Origin: a virus
IMG/VR virus record: IMGVR_UViG_3300008261_000072
Span: 1 to 38,350 of that record
Strand: one strand, 5' to 3'
DNA: 38,350 nucleotides
The position numbers and the translations under genes were made by a program. Of this stretch, positions 15,713 to 23,896 are shown in pieces. The notes beneath the pieces are model-generated. The model was not told the DNA's origin. It worked only from the letters and a program-made list of their open reading frames with translations, and ran no database searches. Positions within the stretch are counted from its first letter, which is position 1; every line of letters begins with the position of its first letter.

Positions 15713-17536
15713 ATGACAAACGGGTTAGGCGATGTACAACTACATCTTGTTGATTCTGTTGAAAAAGCTAGAGAATTTATTTCTTGGCTAGGTGAGCGCA
15801 GACCATACAATGCTATTGCAATTGACACTGAAACTGGTGAATTGCCTGGCGGTAGAAGAGAAGATGCGCTTTCTCCTTGGCACGGAAAGCTTCGTCTTGT
15901 CCAAGTAGGAGATGGAATGCAGGGATGGTCCATTCCTTGGGATGAATGGTCTGGTGTTTTCTATGAGGCAATGGATAAGTTTGATGGTCCTATTGTTTGT
16001 CATAACATTGCTTTTGAAGCCCGATGGTTTGAAATCCAATCTCGATGGCGTATCCCGTGGGAACGTGCACATGACACAATGATCATGGCGCATATTATTG
16101 ATCCTCTCGGTTCTGGTGGACTAAAACCTCTCTCTGCTCTCTATGTAGACTCTAAAGCTGTTGCTATGCAAGAAGGTCTTGATCTTGGATTGATTGAAAA
16201 TGGGTGGACTTGGGGGACTGTTCCTATTAACTATGAACCGTTCTGGCTTTATGGTGCTCTTGATCCAGTACTAACAATGCGTCTATGGGAAATTTTCTAT
16301 AAGAAATGTGGCCCAGAGGGTCCATACAACCGTGCATACGAATTAGAAATGGCTACTCGAAAAATTGTTACACGCATGGAAATTAACGGGGCTAGAGTAG
16401 ATCTTGATTACTCAAAAAAGAAGTTTGATGAACTTATTAACTACTCAGAGTCTGTTAAAACTTGGGCAAAAGATACATATGGTGGAATCAGCATTACCAG
16501 TAACATTCAACTAGTTCGTTTGTTTGAAAGTCTTGGTGCAGAGATAACAGAGACAACTCCGTCTGGAGCAAAGTCTGCATCTAAAGACCAGCTTGCTCTT
16601 CTTTTAATTAATGGTAACAATGAAGTAAAAAACCTTGCTGACATAGTTTTAAAACAGCGTAAAGCAGATAAACTTGCCAATACTTACTTTTCAAACTTTA
16701 TGGAAAAATCAATTAATGGCATAGTTCATCCGTCTGTAAAAACTTTAGGTGCTCGAACATCTCGTATGTCTATCACTGATCCAGCGCTACAAACTCTTCC
16801 AAAAGGAGATGAAACAGTACGCACAGCTTTTATTCCAAGAGAAGATGACCATGTAATTATTACTTCTGACTTAGATCAGGTTGAATTTCGCATGTTTGCT
16901 TCTTTATCTGATGATGAGAATCTCATTAAGCTATTTCACCACGCAGATGCAACTGGCTCAGACCCATTTACGGAAATTGGTCGTCAGGTTTATCAAGACC
17001 CGACGATGCAAAAGTCTGATAAGCGACGTAACCTCATTAAGGGTGTTGTCTATGGTCGTCTTTATGGAGCAGGTGTAGCAAAGCAAGCTCTTACAGCTGG
17101 GGTACCAGAACCACAGATGCGTTCTGTGTCTGACTCATTTGACGCCAATTATCCAGGAATGTCTATTTTTCAAAAGCAAGTTGATCATATCGGTCAAACA
17201 AGACTTCGTAATGAAGGTCAAGGATATGTTCACACTTGGACTGGTCGTCGTATTCCTTGCGATGAAAACCGAACTTACACATTGGTCAATTACCTAATTC
17301 AGGGTGGAGCTGCAGAAGTGTTTAAGTCAAACCTTGTTAAGCTCGATCAAGCGGATCTTACGGACTACCTCATAGTCCCAGTACACGATGAAATCGTTCT
17401 TGAAGCTCCACGCAAAGATGCTGAAGAGATTAAAAAGCTAGTTCGTCAATGTATGACAACCACAGAAGGTTGGGCAGTTCCACTGACAGCAGATGTTGAT
17501 GGTCCTTTAGAGAACTGGGGTCAAAAGTACAGATGA
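15713..17536 (+). CDS. polA: Family A DNA polymerase with 3'-5' exonuclease domain
   Basis: This is the replicative polymerase (607 residues). The proofreading domain comes first: Asp38-Thr-Glu40 (Exo I), VCHNIAFEARWF near 95-106 (Exo II, with Glu102 where Asp is more usual) and YGALD at 180-184 (Exo III). The polymerase domain has motif A (SDLDQVEFR, Asp386), motif B (RNLIKGVVYGRLYG, Arg439, Lys443, Tyr447, Tyr451) and motif C (VPVHDEIVL, Asp559). Tyr447 stands where E. coli Pol I has Phe762, as in T7 polymerase. There is no 5'-nuclease domain. The ATG is preceded by AAGGAACGAG; the stop overlaps the resolvase start by 4 bp (ATGA). Arginine codons are mainly CGN, as in neighbouring replication genes. 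Confidence 0.95.
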   Translation: MTNGLGDVQLHLVDSVEKAREFISWLGERRPYNAIAIDTETGELPGGRREDALSPWHGKLRLVQVGDGMQGWSIPWDEWSGVFYEAMDKFDGPIVCHNIAFEARWFEIQSRWRIPWERAHDTMIMAHIIDPLGSGGLKPLSALYVDSKAVAMQEGLDLGLIENGWTWGTVPINYEPFWLYGALDPVLTMRLWEIFYKKCGPEGPYNRAYELEMATRKIVTRMEINGARVDLDYSKKKFDELINYSESVKTWAKDTYGGISITSNIQLVRLFESLGAEITETTPSGAKSASKDQLALLLINGNNEVKNLADIVLKQRKADKLANTYFSNFMEKSINGIVHPSVKTLGARTSRMSITDPALQTLPKGDETVRTAFIPREDDHVIITSDLDQVEFRMFASLSDDENLIKLFHHADATGSDPFTEIGRQVYQDPTMQKSDKRRNLIKGVVYGRLYGAGVAKQALTAGVPEPQMRSVSDSFDANYPGMSIFQKQVDHIGQTRLRNEGQGYVHTWTGRRIPCDENRTYTLVNYLIQGGAAEVFKSNLVKLDQADLTDYLIVPVHDEIVLEAPRKDAEEIKKLVRQCMTTTEGWAVPLTADVDGPLENWGQKYR

Positions 17537-17991
17537 AATATGTTTTATCAGTAGACCCCGGTAAAGCTAGCGGTATTGTTTTTATGTCTTTGGAAAATGA
17601 TGTCCCAAAAAGAATTGCTTCTATAGAGGCTCAGCCGCATGAGTTTGCAAATAATATAGATCTATTTTTAGATGGATGGAAGCAAAGAGAAGACTTCACC
17701 GTTGTCTGCGAGCGATTTACTATCAATGCTCAAACAGTACGAAACTCTCAAGCTCCCTACAGCCTTGAACAGATAGGGGTTTTAAAACATCTGTGCCGTG
17801 TTAGAAACTATGATCCAGAAAGTATTATATTTCAGTCCCCTGCCGATGCCAAAGCCATGTTCCCAAACGAAGCTTTAAAGAAAATTGGGACTTGGCATGT
17901 GGGAGGCGAAGGGCATGCAAATGATGCAATGCGACACGCCCTACTTAGATTAGTTAAAACTGGTTGGAAGCCAAGAGTTCTGCTAGACTAA
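17533..17991 (+). CDS. RuvC-like Holliday junction resolvase
   Basis: This 152-residue protein has the RNase H-like pattern of RuvC-type resolvases: a first strand with SVDPGKASGI (Asp8), VVCERFTI (Glu60) at the end of a central strand, and EGHANDAMRHAL with Asp131 in the last helix. These acidic residues bind the metal ions that cut branched DNA. It likely trims recombination and replication intermediates before packaging. It overlaps the polymerase by 4 bp and ends just before a two-part hairpin that separates it from the helicase. Confidence 0.85.
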   Translation: MKYVLSVDPGKASGIVFMSLENDVPKRIASIEAQPHEFANNIDLFLDGWKQREDFTVVCERFTINAQTVRNSQAPYSLEQIGVLKHLCRVRNYDPESIIFQSPADAKAMFPNEALKKIGTWHVGGEGHANDAMRHALLRLVKTGWKPRVLLD

Positions 17992-18037
17992 TATGCGGTA
18001 AGATAAACTTCTTCAAAAAAGTTTTACAACCGCATAT
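17991..18037 (+). other. Two-stem hairpin between resolvase and helicase genes
   Basis: A perfect 9-bp outer stem (ATATGCGGT 17991-17999 with ACCGCATAT 18029-18037) encloses an inner 6-bp stem (AAACTT 18005-18010 with AAGTTT 18019-18024) and an 8-base loop. It overlaps the last base of the resolvase stop. No T-run follows, so a processing, attenuation or protein-binding role is as likely as termination. Confidence 0.55.
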
Positions 18038-18065
18038 GACATAATGACAGGGAAAAGAGGATAAG

Positions 18066-19865
18066 TTGTCTGTAATAGCCGAAGTAGATATTGATAAAAA
18101 GCATATCCTGCTGACTACCGATTGGCGCTACAAAGAGTTATGCAAAAGTCTTCCTGGAGCCTCGTGGTCAGCAAAAGATCAAGTATGGAGAGCTCCTCTT
18201 AGTTGGACAACTTGCTTGGCTCTTAGGTCTACTTTTAGAGACGGATTGACTATAGGTCCAAACCTATCTGAATGGGCAACTAATGAGTTAAACACCCGTA
18301 TTACCCCTTCAAACGCCCTCAGAGAGCTTGAGAGCGCAGATGGTGATGAAGACCTGTTTCCTCATCAAAGAGCTGGAGTACAGTTCCTTAAAACAGCTCG
18401 TAGGGCTTTATTGGCAGATGAGCCTGGCTTAGGTAAAACTGCTCAAGCAATCCGTGCTTTAAAAGCTTTACAAGACTCTGGGGAACAGGTATTTCCAGCG
18501 CTTATTGTTTGCCCTAACACTTTAAAAAAGAACTGGGCTAGAGAATTTCAAAAATGGTGGCCTGGAGTAACTACTCAAGTAATTAAAGGGTCTTCTGCTC
18601 AGCGGAAAAAGCAGTTCGAGACTCCAGCAGATGTATACATAATAAACTGGGAATCTTTACGGTCTCACTCAAGATTGTCAGGTTACGGTTCCATTGCGTT
18701 AATCCATTGCAAAGCTTGTGGAGGAGAAAATGAGACTGTTTCGGAGACACGCTGTGAAGTCCATCCTCGTGAACTTAATAATATAGATTTTAAAGCTGTA
18801 GTGGCAGATGAGATCCATAGATCCAAAGACCCTAAATCAAAGCAGAGTCGTGCTCTTTGGTCAGCAACTGGTGATGCTGATATTCGTTTTGCTTTAACGG
18901 GAACCCCTATTGCTAACAATGTAGTTGATCTATGGGCAATTCTTCATTGGCTGTCCCCTAAAGACTGGCCTAGTAAAACTAAATGGATTGACCGAATGAT
19001 TGACATTATGCTCAATGCGTTTGGTGGAATGATGGTTATTGGTGTTAAACCAACCATGCAAGACGAGTTTTATAAATCTGTAAACCCAGTAATGCGTCGA
19101 ATGCTTAAAAAAGTAGTACTTCCACATCTGCCGCCAGTTATAACTGAGCGTAGAGATGTTGAAATGTCTACCAAACAAAAGAAAGCTTATGAGCAAATGC
19201 GAGATACGATGATCGCAGAGCTTGAGTCAGGAGACGCTCTTACTGCCCCAAGCATTTTGACTCAGACGACTCGATTACTTCAGTTTGCTAGTTCTTACGC
19301 TGATATGACAGTAGATGAGTCAACTGGTGAGATGAAAGCAATTCTTGCTGAGCCCTCCTGCAAAGTAGATGCTCTTATGGATGATATTGATAGTGGAGAT
19401 TTTGGAGACGATTCGGTTGCCGTTTGTGCTGTATCTCGTCAGCTTATAGAACTTCTCAGTGCTGCTATGACCAAGGCAAAAATACCTCACGGTCTTATAA
19501 CTGGAGCACAAAATGAAGATGAGCGCCAAAAAGCAGTAGACGATTTTCAAGAAGGTCGTATTAAATGGATTCTATTTACGGCACAAGCGGGTGGTGTTGG
19601 TATTACCTTGACTACAGCACGACGGTTGGTTATGCTTCAAAGACCGTGGTCACTTGTTGACCACAAGCAAGCTTTGGATCGAGTACACCGTATTGGAAGC
19701 GAGATACACGATTCAATCTTGATTATGGACTATGTAACTGAAGGAAGTATTGAGGAAAGAGTAATTCAAGTTCTTGAAACAAAGTCTGACAACTTCGAAC
19801 AGATTGTTCGAGATAGGGATCAATTGATGAAACTACTCAAGGATGATAAGGCAGGTTTGCTGTGA
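18066..19865 (+). CDS. SNF2-type DNA helicase/translocase with zinc insertion
   Basis: This is a superfamily 2 ATPase (599 residues). Residues 10-55 form a small N-terminal module (KSLPGASWSAKDQVWRAPLS) seen in phage SNF2 proteins. The ATPase core shows LFPHQRAGVQF (Q-motif region, 97-107), ADEPGLGKT (Walker A, Lys124), ADEIH (motif II, 247-251), LTGTPIANN (motif III, about 278) and QALDRVHRIG (motif VI, 535-544). Between motifs Ia and II, Cys215, Cys218, Cys230 and His233 form a probable zinc site. It probably remodels forks or branched DNA. The start is TTG at 18066, with AAGAGG just upstream. Its stop overlaps the next gene by 4 bp. Confidence 0.9.
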   Translation: MSVIAEVDIDKKHILLTTDWRYKELCKSLPGASWSAKDQVWRAPLSWTTCLALRSTFRDGLTIGPNLSEWATNELNTRITPSNALRELESADGDEDLFPHQRAGVQFLKTARRALLADEPGLGKTAQAIRALKALQDSGEQVFPALIVCPNTLKKNWAREFQKWWPGVTTQVIKGSSAQRKKQFETPADVYIINWESLRSHSRLSGYGSIALIHCKACGGENETVSETRCEVHPRELNNIDFKAVVADEIHRSKDPKSKQSRALWSATGDADIRFALTGTPIANNVVDLWAILHWLSPKDWPSKTKWIDRMIDIMLNAFGGMMVIGVKPTMQDEFYKSVNPVMRRMLKKVVLPHLPPVITERRDVEMSTKQKKAYEQMRDTMIAELESGDALTAPSILTQTTRLLQFASSYADMTVDESTGEMKAILAEPSCKVDALMDDIDSGDFGDDSVAVCAVSRQLIELLSAAMTKAKIPHGLITGAQNEDERQKAVDDFQEGRIKWILFTAQAGGVGITLTTARRLVMLQRPWSLVDHKQALDRVHRIGSEIHDSILIMDYVTEGSIEERVIQVLETKSDNFEQIVRDRDQLMKLLKDDKAGLL

Positions 19866-20791
19866 GTGATGTTGTAAGACTTTCAAATTCAGAGATACAG
19901 ACATTTAAAGATTGTCGTCGCAAATGGTGGCTTACCTACTATCGAAGATTGCAACCTAAATACAAAGATACCACTGGTGCTTTAGCGTTTGGTAGCCGTA
20001 TTCACGCAGCTCTTGATGCACACTACGCACAAGGCACACCTCTTATTAAAGCGCATTCTGATCTTGTAGATATAGACCGTCAGGCTCTTTTAGTTGACTT
20101 TCAAGATACATTTCAATTAGAGCAAGAAGCCGAAATGGGACGCATCATGCTTGAAGGTTATGAGCAATGGGTTGAAGAAAACGGTATTGATGCTGAATTA
20201 GAAGTTATATCTACAGAAGAGACAATTATTGCTCCTCTATTTAATGGAGAAGTAGAGCTTCAAGGAAAGCTTGATATGCGTGTTCGTCGCAAAGGCGATG
20301 GAGTTCGTATGTTCCGTGACTTTAAAACAGTAGGTGGTTCTCTCAGCGACTTTGCAAATTTAGCAAACATGAACGAGCAGGTACTTACATACATGCTCCT
20401 CGAGTCAACTAAGCGTGATGAATCTGATCGTGCTGAAGGTGGAATCTTTACTATGCTTAAAAAAGTAAAGAGAACAGCTAATGCTCGCCCTCCTTTCTAT
20501 GATCAAATTGAAGTTAGACATAATATTTTTACAATGCGTTCTTTTTGGAACCGTATTCATGGAACTATTACAGATCTAATGAGAGTTCGTAAAGGACTTG
20601 ATGAAGGCGGGGAACCTGCCTATCTTGCATATCCACGACCAACTCGTGACTGCAAATGGAAATGCCAATTTTTCGCTATATGCCCAATGTTCGACGACGG
20701 AAGCGCTGCCGAGCAAGCACTTAGCGATTCATATGAGGTCGCAGACCCATATGCGTACTACGAATCAACCGAGAAAAAAGGAAGCGAGTGA
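19862..20791 (+). CDS. Cas4/RecB-like nuclease with Fe-S cysteines
   Basis: This PD-(D/E)XK exonuclease (309 residues) has the Cas4-like set: LSNSEIQTFKDCRRKWWL with Cys18, His48 in GSRIHAALDAHY, Asp138 in QGKLDMRV, Asp153-Phe-Lys155 in RDFKTVG, and Q-x-x-x-Y at 173-177. Three C-terminal cysteines, 264, 268 and 274 (DCKWKCQFFAIC), with Cys18 would hold an Fe-S cluster. Such phage nucleases resect DNA ends for strand annealing. It starts with GTG overlapping the helicase TGA and ends overlapping the Sak4-like gene, so it belongs to the recombination operon. There are no CRISPR genes or arrays nearby, so a role in spacer acquisition is not suggested. Confidence 0.85.
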   Translation: MSDVVRLSNSEIQTFKDCRRKWWLTYYRRLQPKYKDTTGALAFGSRIHAALDAHYAQGTPLIKAHSDLVDIDRQALLVDFQDTFQLEQEAEMGRIMLEGYEQWVEENGIDAELEVISTEETIIAPLFNGEVELQGKLDMRVRRKGDGVRMFRDFKTVGGSLSDFANLANMNEQVLTYMLLESTKRDESDRAEGGIFTMLKKVKRTANARPPFYDQIEVRHNIFTMRSFWNRIHGTITDLMRVRKGLDEGGEPAYLAYPRPTRDCKWKCQFFAICPMFDDGSAAEQALSDSYEVADPYAYYESTEKKGSE

Positions 20792-21576
20792 CGATGAGCG
20801 AAATTCAACGCTCTCTTACTGTAATGGTGTACGGAGAGAGCAAGGTTGGTAAATCAAGTCTTGCTGTCACCGCACCTTACCCACGACTCATGCTTGACGT
20901 TGAAGGCGGTCACAGATTTTTGCCTATCGTCGTTAAGTATTGGGATCCATTGCGTGAGGAACCACCTCTGGCAGATGGAACATGGGACACTGTTGTAGTT
21001 ACAGTTCGTGATTATGACACTGTTCTAAAAACATACCAATGGCTTCAACTTGGAAAGCATCATTTTAAGAGTCTCATTATTGACTCTGTATCTGAGCTTC
21101 AAGTGAAGTGTTTGGAGAACATTGCTGGTGTCAATCAAATGACACAGCAGCAGTGGGGTGAATTACTTCGTCATATGGGCGGTCTTTTGCGAGATCTCCG
21201 TGACCTAACTATGCACCCAACTAATCCGCTAGAAGCTGTGGTTCTTACTGCAATGGCTAGAACTGATAAAGATGGGCGATATCGTCCATACTTACAAGGA
21301 CAGCTTGCAATTCAAGCACCCTACTTCTACGACATTCTGGGAGCTATCACTGTTGAAGAACGGATGAACCCAGATCCAACTCAACCGCCATACAAAGTTC
21401 GTCGTATGTATGTTGAGAGAACAAATCAATACGAAGCTGGCGAGCGTGTCCAAGGACGCCTCGGCAAGGTCGTAGAACAACAAGACATGTCAATTGAGCG
21501 AATGCTCGACATTGTTTTTGGACAAAGACAAGCAGCGGCAGCTGAAACTACAACACAGAAAGAAGGCACCAAGTGA
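20788..21576 (+). CDS. Sak4-like RecA-fold ATPase (single-strand annealing)
   Basis: This protein (262 residues) has a short RecA-like core: VYGESKVGKSS (Walker A, Lys22), LMLDVEGG (about 34-41), and SLIIDSVSEL (Walker B, about 94-103). A recombinase-type C-terminus follows with no separate DNA-binding domain. Sak4-like proteins anneal single strands with the phage ssDNA-binding protein, which is the next gene. The start is GTG at 20788 (4-bp overlap) or ATG at 20794; AAGGAAG upstream can serve either. The last 25 residues are Ala/Gln/Thr-rich and probably disordered. Confidence 0.75.
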   Translation: MTMSEIQRSLTVMVYGESKVGKSSLAVTAPYPRLMLDVEGGHRFLPIVVKYWDPLREEPPLADGTWDTVVVTVRDYDTVLKTYQWLQLGKHHFKSLIIDSVSELQVKCLENIAGVNQMTQQQWGELLRHMGGLLRDLRDLTMHPTNPLEAVVLTAMARTDKDGRYRPYLQGQLAIQAPYFYDILGAITVEERMNPDPTQPPYKVRRMYVERTNQYEAGERVQGRLGKVVEQQDMSIERMLDIVFGQRQAAAAETTTQKEGTK

Positions 21577-22112
21577 GTTCACGCAATTGGGCAGACCTCA
21601 TTAAAGACGCTGGAGATTCGGGTAACTATGACCCGCTACCAGACGGCGACTACGATCTCGTAGTAGTCGAAGCAACTGCGACAACATCGCAATCTGGCAA
21701 AACCATGTTCAAAGTAAAGGCGCAAGTTGAAGGCGGAGCCCACAACAAGCGTCTAGTATGGGACAACTTAGTTGTTTCACCTGATTCACCAGCTGCGCTG
21801 GGAATCTTGTTTAAGAAGTTCCACGCCATGGGAATTGGTCGTGGATACTTCGACAACAATCCATCAAATGCTCAGATTGAGCAAGCATTACTGGGTCGTC
21901 GATTCCGTGCTCAGATTGGTAGCCGTCTATATAACGGCGCTAAGAAGAACGAAATCAAGAACTACTACCCAAGCGCACAGACAATTGCTGCAATGAATGG
22001 GGAGACACCTGCTCCTGCCGCAACTGCTGCTGCACCTGCTCCAGCACCTGCTCCAGCGCCAGCACCTGCTGCCGCTCCTGCACCTGCTGCAGCCCCAACC
22101 GCTCCGTTCTAG
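21573..22112 (+). CDS. DUF669-like ssDNA-binding protein with Pro-Ala tail
   Basis: This protein (179 residues, GTG start overlapping the previous stop) has an OB-fold-type N-terminal domain: LPDGDYDLVVVEATA (22-36), GKTMFKVKAQVEGG and KRLVWDNLVVSP. A helical part follows (ILFKKFHAMGIGRGYF) and then LLGRRFRAQIGS. This is the layout of DUF669 phage ssDNA-binding proteins next to Sak4-type ATPases. The C-terminal 35 residues are almost only Pro and Ala and end in a hydrophobic Pro-Phe, recalling the PF end that many SSBs use to bind partners. The acidic residues of bacterial SSB tips are missing. The gene closes the replication operon, ahead of a strong terminator. Confidence 0.75.
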   Translation: MSSRNWADLIKDAGDSGNYDPLPDGDYDLVVVEATATTSQSGKTMFKVKAQVEGGAHNKRLVWDNLVVSPDSPAALGILFKKFHAMGIGRGYFDNNPSNAQIEQALLGRRFRAQIGSRLYNGAKKNEIKNYYPSAQTIAAMNGETPAPAATAAAPAPAPAPAPAPAAAPAPAAAPTAPF

Positions 22113-22123
22113 CTGGTTTTGCT

Positions 22124-22160
22124 AGGTTGCTACCCAACGGAAATCGTTGGGTAGCAATTT
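22124..22160 (+). terminator. Rho-independent terminator after the replication operon
   Basis: A perfect 13-bp stem (TTGCTACCCAACG 22127-22139 with CGTTGGGTAGCAA 22145-22157) and a 5-base loop, extended by three weaker pairs to 22124/22160, is followed by a short T-rich stretch (TTTAGT). It lies 12 bp after the ssDNA-binding protein stop. Confidence 0.85.
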
Positions 22161-22180
22161 AGTAAGCCAAGAAAGTAAAA

Positions 22181-23209
22181 ATGAAGATACTAATAACTGG
22201 ATGTACAGCTTCTCAGACTTCAAGTAAAAACATAGAAAGACATCCTTCTTTTACAGGACTTCTGTCTAGATCTATGTCTGAACTTGGTCACGATGTTGTA
22301 ATAAATTATCCAAGGTTTGGGTATACAAAAGAGTATCTAGACTCTTTTGATCTTATATATGTTGGCATATCTTCTCCTAGCAATTTATCAGCTCATTATT
22401 CTTATGGAGCTTTTGCCATTGCTGAAACAGCTAGAGAGTTAGGGAAATTAAAACTAATTATTGACATGCCAGAGCCTCAAAAAATTAAAAACACTATTAG
22501 AGATTTTTATAATAAAACTGATGATTTTTATAAAAGCTTTTATCAAAAAAGAGTTCAATATCAAGATGCTATTAGAAAAGAAAATAGAGAAAAAATAGAT
22601 TCTTTTATAAATCATCTACATACCGAGCAGTGGGAGCAGTCTTACGTCCCAAGTATGCCTTGGTTCTCTAAATCTGTAGTCACTCAATCTATACCAAATT
22701 TATCTGAAGAAAACATAGTAACTTTATGTTACGACAGAGTTCTTATAGACTCTGTAGAAGATAGAACAGAACCTGTATATGGAAACTATTGGTGTGCAGA
22801 CAACACTAAATCAGCGTGGACAAAGAAAATATCTAAAACTATACAATTTTCAATTCATCCAACTAGATACAATAACTACAGTACAAGTGAAGCTGTTGTA
22901 GAAAAAATAAAGAATTCAACTGGAACACTTATCAGTACATACCAAGGAGGAGACCCTTGGTGGTCTGTCTCAATACCTCAAACTCTGATGGCAGGTGTTC
23001 CTGTAGTAACTGACTGGCGTCACACCGCAGAGCTAGGAGCAGAATGGGCATATTTACCTTCGACGATAGAGGAGATGAGTCCAGAAGAAAGGCTAAAAGT
23101 GGCTCAGAGTCAAAAAGATTTTTACAGAGAGGCAGCTCCTTCATACGAAGACTCTCTGGAAAAAACAGCGAGAGCTCTGGACAACCAGAGCCAGTTGTCG
23201 TTAGTCTAG
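22181..23209 (+). CDS. GT-B fold glycosyltransferase
   Basis: This protein (342 residues) begins with a Rossmann-type strand and turn (MKILITGCTASQTSS). A second region (IDMPEPQKIK) and a C-terminal domain (TGTLISTYQGGDPWWSVSIP, then QTLMAGVPVVTDWRHTAELG, near 246-290) follow. The last segment is the usual nucleotide-sugar-binding end of GT-B glycosyltransferases. The acceptor is unknown: phage DNA bases, virion proteins or host glycans are all possible. It is the first gene after the terminator and so likely has its own promoter, though I see no clear one. The arginine codons are almost all AGA, unlike the operon before it, suggesting separate origin. Confidence 0.65.
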   Translation: MKILITGCTASQTSSKNIERHPSFTGLLSRSMSELGHDVVINYPRFGYTKEYLDSFDLIYVGISSPSNLSAHYSYGAFAIAETARELGKLKLIIDMPEPQKIKNTIRDFYNKTDDFYKSFYQKRVQYQDAIRKENREKIDSFINHLHTEQWEQSYVPSMPWFSKSVVTQSIPNLSEENIVTLCYDRVLIDSVEDRTEPVYGNYWCADNTKSAWTKKISKTIQFSIHPTRYNNYSTSEAVVEKIKNSTGTLISTYQGGDPWWSVSIPQTLMAGVPVVTDWRHTAELGAEWAYLPSTIEEMSPEERLKVAQSQKDFYREAAPSYEDSLEKTARALDNQSQLSLV

Positions 23210-23235
23210 GCAAAACTGTACGAAAGGACAGCGAG

Positions 23236-23676
23236 ATGGCCAAAGTAGATATGCCGTGGGTCAAAGAACAATTGACTAACAACCGCACAAAGCGAGTTGT
23301 CGGAGATCATGTTCTTGCCCTACTAGAAAAATGGGAAGATCTAAAAAACACAGATCCAGACCCAAAGAAAAATGAAGCGAACTTAAGTCAAATTATTGAA
23401 TTATTTGGAAAATTGGCTTTAGGACATGCTATCGTAAAAGAAGATAAGAATGAAACTTGGGTTCCTGCTCAAGCTGGTCAGATTGTTATATCTGATGAAG
23501 TCAGAGTTAAATGGAATGCATTCGATGGAGATATGGGGAAAACCCATAATGGACGTCGTGGAAAAGTTGTTTCTATTAGATATGGAGACATTATTGTCAA
23601 AACCACTGATGGAAAAGAGCCAATGCTAGACGGATTTCATTACACTCCTCAGCAACTAGAGAAAAGGATAAATTAA
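23236..23676 (+). CDS. Conserved actinophage protein of unknown function
   Basis: I chose the ATG at 23236, which has AAAGGA 7 bp upstream and gives 146 residues. The frame is open back to 23044 but that part overlaps the glycosyltransferase by 166 bp and is low in complexity. The protein has a helical N-terminus (PWVKEQLTNNRTKRVVGDHV), and a C-terminal beta domain (VRVKWNAFDGDMGK, GRRGKVVSIRYGDIIVKTTD) similar to a KOW-type turn. It ends HYTPQQLEKRIN. I recall close relatives in Streptomyces phages, without known function. The next ATG overlaps its stop (TAATG). Confidence 0.75.
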   Translation: MAKVDMPWVKEQLTNNRTKRVVGDHVLALLEKWEDLKNTDPDPKKNEANLSQIIELFGKLALGHAIVKEDKNETWVPAQAGQIVISDEVRVKWNAFDGDMGKTHNGRRGKVVSIRYGDIIVKTTDGKEPMLDGFHYTPQQLEKRIN

Positions 23677-23894
23677 TGAGAGTAGTAAAAGTAAAAAGCA
23701 TGGTTACAGGATTTACTTATGATGAACTTCTAGAAAAGGTAGATAAAAAGCTCTGTAACTTTTTTGAAGTTTCTATTGATGAGCTTAAAGACAAGGTAAA
23801 TTATGATGTAATGATCTGGGAAAGTGCTGATGACGGAATCACTCTACCTATATTTTCTGCAGAAGTCGTAGCTCAAGTTAAGAAGGACTTTTAA
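23676..23894 (+). CDS. Small acidic protein of unknown function
   Basis: This 72-residue protein begins MRVVKVKSMVTGFTYDELLE, continues with a helix (VSIDELKDKVNYDVMIW) and ends FSAEVVAQVKKDF. I do not recognise it. It is translationally coupled to the gene before it (1-bp overlap) and the next gene starts 3 bp after its stop, so it is very probably expressed. No Cys or His cluster, signal or membrane segment is present. Confidence 0.7.
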   Translation: MRVVKVKSMVTGFTYDELLEKVDKKLCNFFEVSIDELKDKVNYDVMIWESADDGITLPIFSAEVVAQVKKDF

Positions 23895-23896
23895 TT

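Noticed and set aside
15442-15933. A 163-codon minus-strand frame covering the DUF6065 end and polymerase start.
   Set aside because: It is antisense to two well-supported genes, and its hydrophobic Phe/Ile-rich product comes from AT-rich purine tracts on the other strand.
17991-18065. A possible tRNA in the gap with two stems.
   Set aside because: The structure is 47 bases long and lacks the acceptor, D and T arms and a CCA-type end; it is recorded as a hairpin only.
19862-20791. The Cas4-like nuclease as part of a CRISPR or anti-CRISPR system.
   Set aside because: It lies in a recombination operon between helicase and Sak4-like genes, with no repeat array or other cas gene.
23044-23235. 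Upstream extension of the unknown gene at 23236.
   Set aside because: It would overlap the glycosyltransferase by 166 bp and its sequence is low-complexity; the ATG at 23236 has a good ribosome-binding site.
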